The notes beneath the pieces are model-generated. The model ran no database searches and was not told where the DNA came from. It worked only from the letters and a program-made list of their open reading frames with translations. The position numbers were made by a program, and so were the translations under genes. DNA of 64,000 nt from Janthinobacterium sp. PC23-8 (lineage in GTDB: Bacteria; Pseudomonadota; Gammaproteobacteria; Burkholderiales; Burkholderiaceae_D): the NCBI RefSeq assembly GCF_002250505.1, contig NZ_NJGY01000001.1, positions 379,676 to 443,675 of the forward strand. Direction: 5' to 3'. How positions within the stretch are numbered: the stretch's first letter is position 1; each line of letters starts with the position of its first letter. Shown here one piece after another: positions 63,427 through 64,000 of the stretch.

Positions 63427-64000
63427 CTATTTTCCGCCCATCGGATTGGTGCACAGGCAATGCGTGAGCGCCATGAACGGCTTGCGTTCGCTGGTGATGC
63501 CGGACAGCCAGCCAAGGTCGCTCGCAATGCCCAGCGCCGCCGCTGGCGGCAGGCCGGTGGCGGCCAGGCCCAGCTTCACATGTTCGCCCAGGCCCAGCGA
63601 GGCCATGGCGTTGGCGCCGAACATGCCGATAACGCGGTCGAAGGTCGAGGTTTCGCGCTCGATATAGGCGACGCGATAGTCTGCGCCCAGGTTCGCCCGC
63701 TTGGCCGCCGAGGCCAGCGCATCGCGGTAGCTGCCGATGCGGTCGACCAGGTTGCGCTCTTTTGCCTGCAAGCCGGTCCACACGCGGCCCTGCGCCACTT
63801 CATTGATTTTTTCGGGCGTGGTCTTGCGGGCCTTGGCGGCGATGTTGATGAAGTCGCCGTACACATGGTTGATCGAGCCCTGTATCACTTGCGCGAAGCG
63901 CGGGTCGAGCGGACGCAGCGGATTGCCCGCGTCGGCCAGCCAGGTGGTCGGCGCGCCGGCCGTGTGGATGCCCAGCTTGTCGATGACTTTTTCGGCCGTC
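63427..64000 (-). CDS. sppA: Signal peptide peptidase SppA (3' part only)
   Basis: The frame runs in from the right edge and stops at 63427. About 190 residues are visible: PLDPRFAQVIQGSINHVYGDFINIAAKARKTTPEKI, then the GRVWTGLQAKERNLVDRIGSYRDAL stretch typical of the S49 SppA C-terminal domain, with the GLQAKERNLVD element near the active-site fold. SppA degrades leftover signal peptides in the membrane. The start and catalytic lysine region lie beyond the window. Confidence 0.88.
   Translation of the reverse strand, partial: TAEKVIDKLGIHTAGAPTTWLADAGNPLRPLDPRFAQVIQGSINHVYGDFINIAAKARKTTPEKINEVAQGRVWTGLQAKERNLVDRIGSYRDALASAAKRANLGADYRVAYIERETSTFDRVIGMFGANAMASLGLGEHVKLGLAATGLPPAAALGIASDLGWLSGITSERKPFMALTHCLCTNPMGGK

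Overview
The window is high-GC, gene-dense bacterial chromosome. Gene content and order (tsaB-rimI-UDG, dapC-dapD, yffB-dapE-prmB, ompR-envZ, an MdtABC-type efflux operon) fit a betaproteobacterium. The protein style suggests Oxalobacteraceae (Janthinobacterium, Duganella or Massilia-like); this rests on recognition of the proteins, not on a search. I see no rRNA, tRNA, CRISPR array, complete insertion sequence or prophage.

Layout. 1-8.1 kb: the end of an unknown gene, a DUF4153 membrane protein, a small secreted protein, an MFS exporter facing an AraC-type regulator, an isolated fliD, a PilZ protein and radA. 8.1-14.9 kb: lplT behind an orphan terminator hairpin, the tightly overlapping tsaB-rimI-UDG-DUF1853 operon, and divergent dapC-dapD. 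14.9-24.6 kb: an FAD monooxygenase, yffB-dapE-prmB, an ABC-F ATPase, cheW, arfB, fapA and a small exported protein. 24.7-33.2 kb: ompR-envZ, a solitary Imm26-like gene, an EncFtn-like protein that has lost its ferroxidase residues, an iron-containing alcohol dehydrogenase, a TPP riboswitch before a TonB receptor, a NadR-like kinase with a PnuC-type transporter, DUF2867 and a TetR remnant. 33.5-39.9 kb: an orphan type VI secretion cargo cassette of vgrG, a phospholipase D effector and a Sel1 lipoprotein as probable immunity. 40-47.1 kb: an S46 dipeptidyl-peptidase and a two-gene sensory operon (PAS histidine kinase with a CheB-CheR-PAS fusion). 47.2-53.8 kb: a transporter remnant, an amidohydrolase divergent from a LysR regulator, a rearranged arsenic locus and a fluoride-riboswitch-controlled CLC-F antiporter. 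53.8-63 kb: mdtA-mdtB-mdtC-oprM-type RND efflux operon. The window ends inside sppA.

The most notable points are as follows. (1) The ars operon carries an in-frame deletion scar: the N-terminal part of ArsR is fused to the last roughly 30 residues of an LMW-phosphatase-type ArsC, while operator, promoter and arsB stay intact. (2) The EncFtn-fold protein lacks every ferroxidase ligand. (3) The vgrG-PLD-Sel1 cassette has a base-composition mosaic immunity gene. (4) The fluoride riboswitch has a readable switching stem. (5) A family-4-type uracil-DNA glycosylase keeps its Fe-S cysteines but has a rewritten active site. Two decayed genes (TetR-type and CynX-type) show that several loci here have been rearranged.
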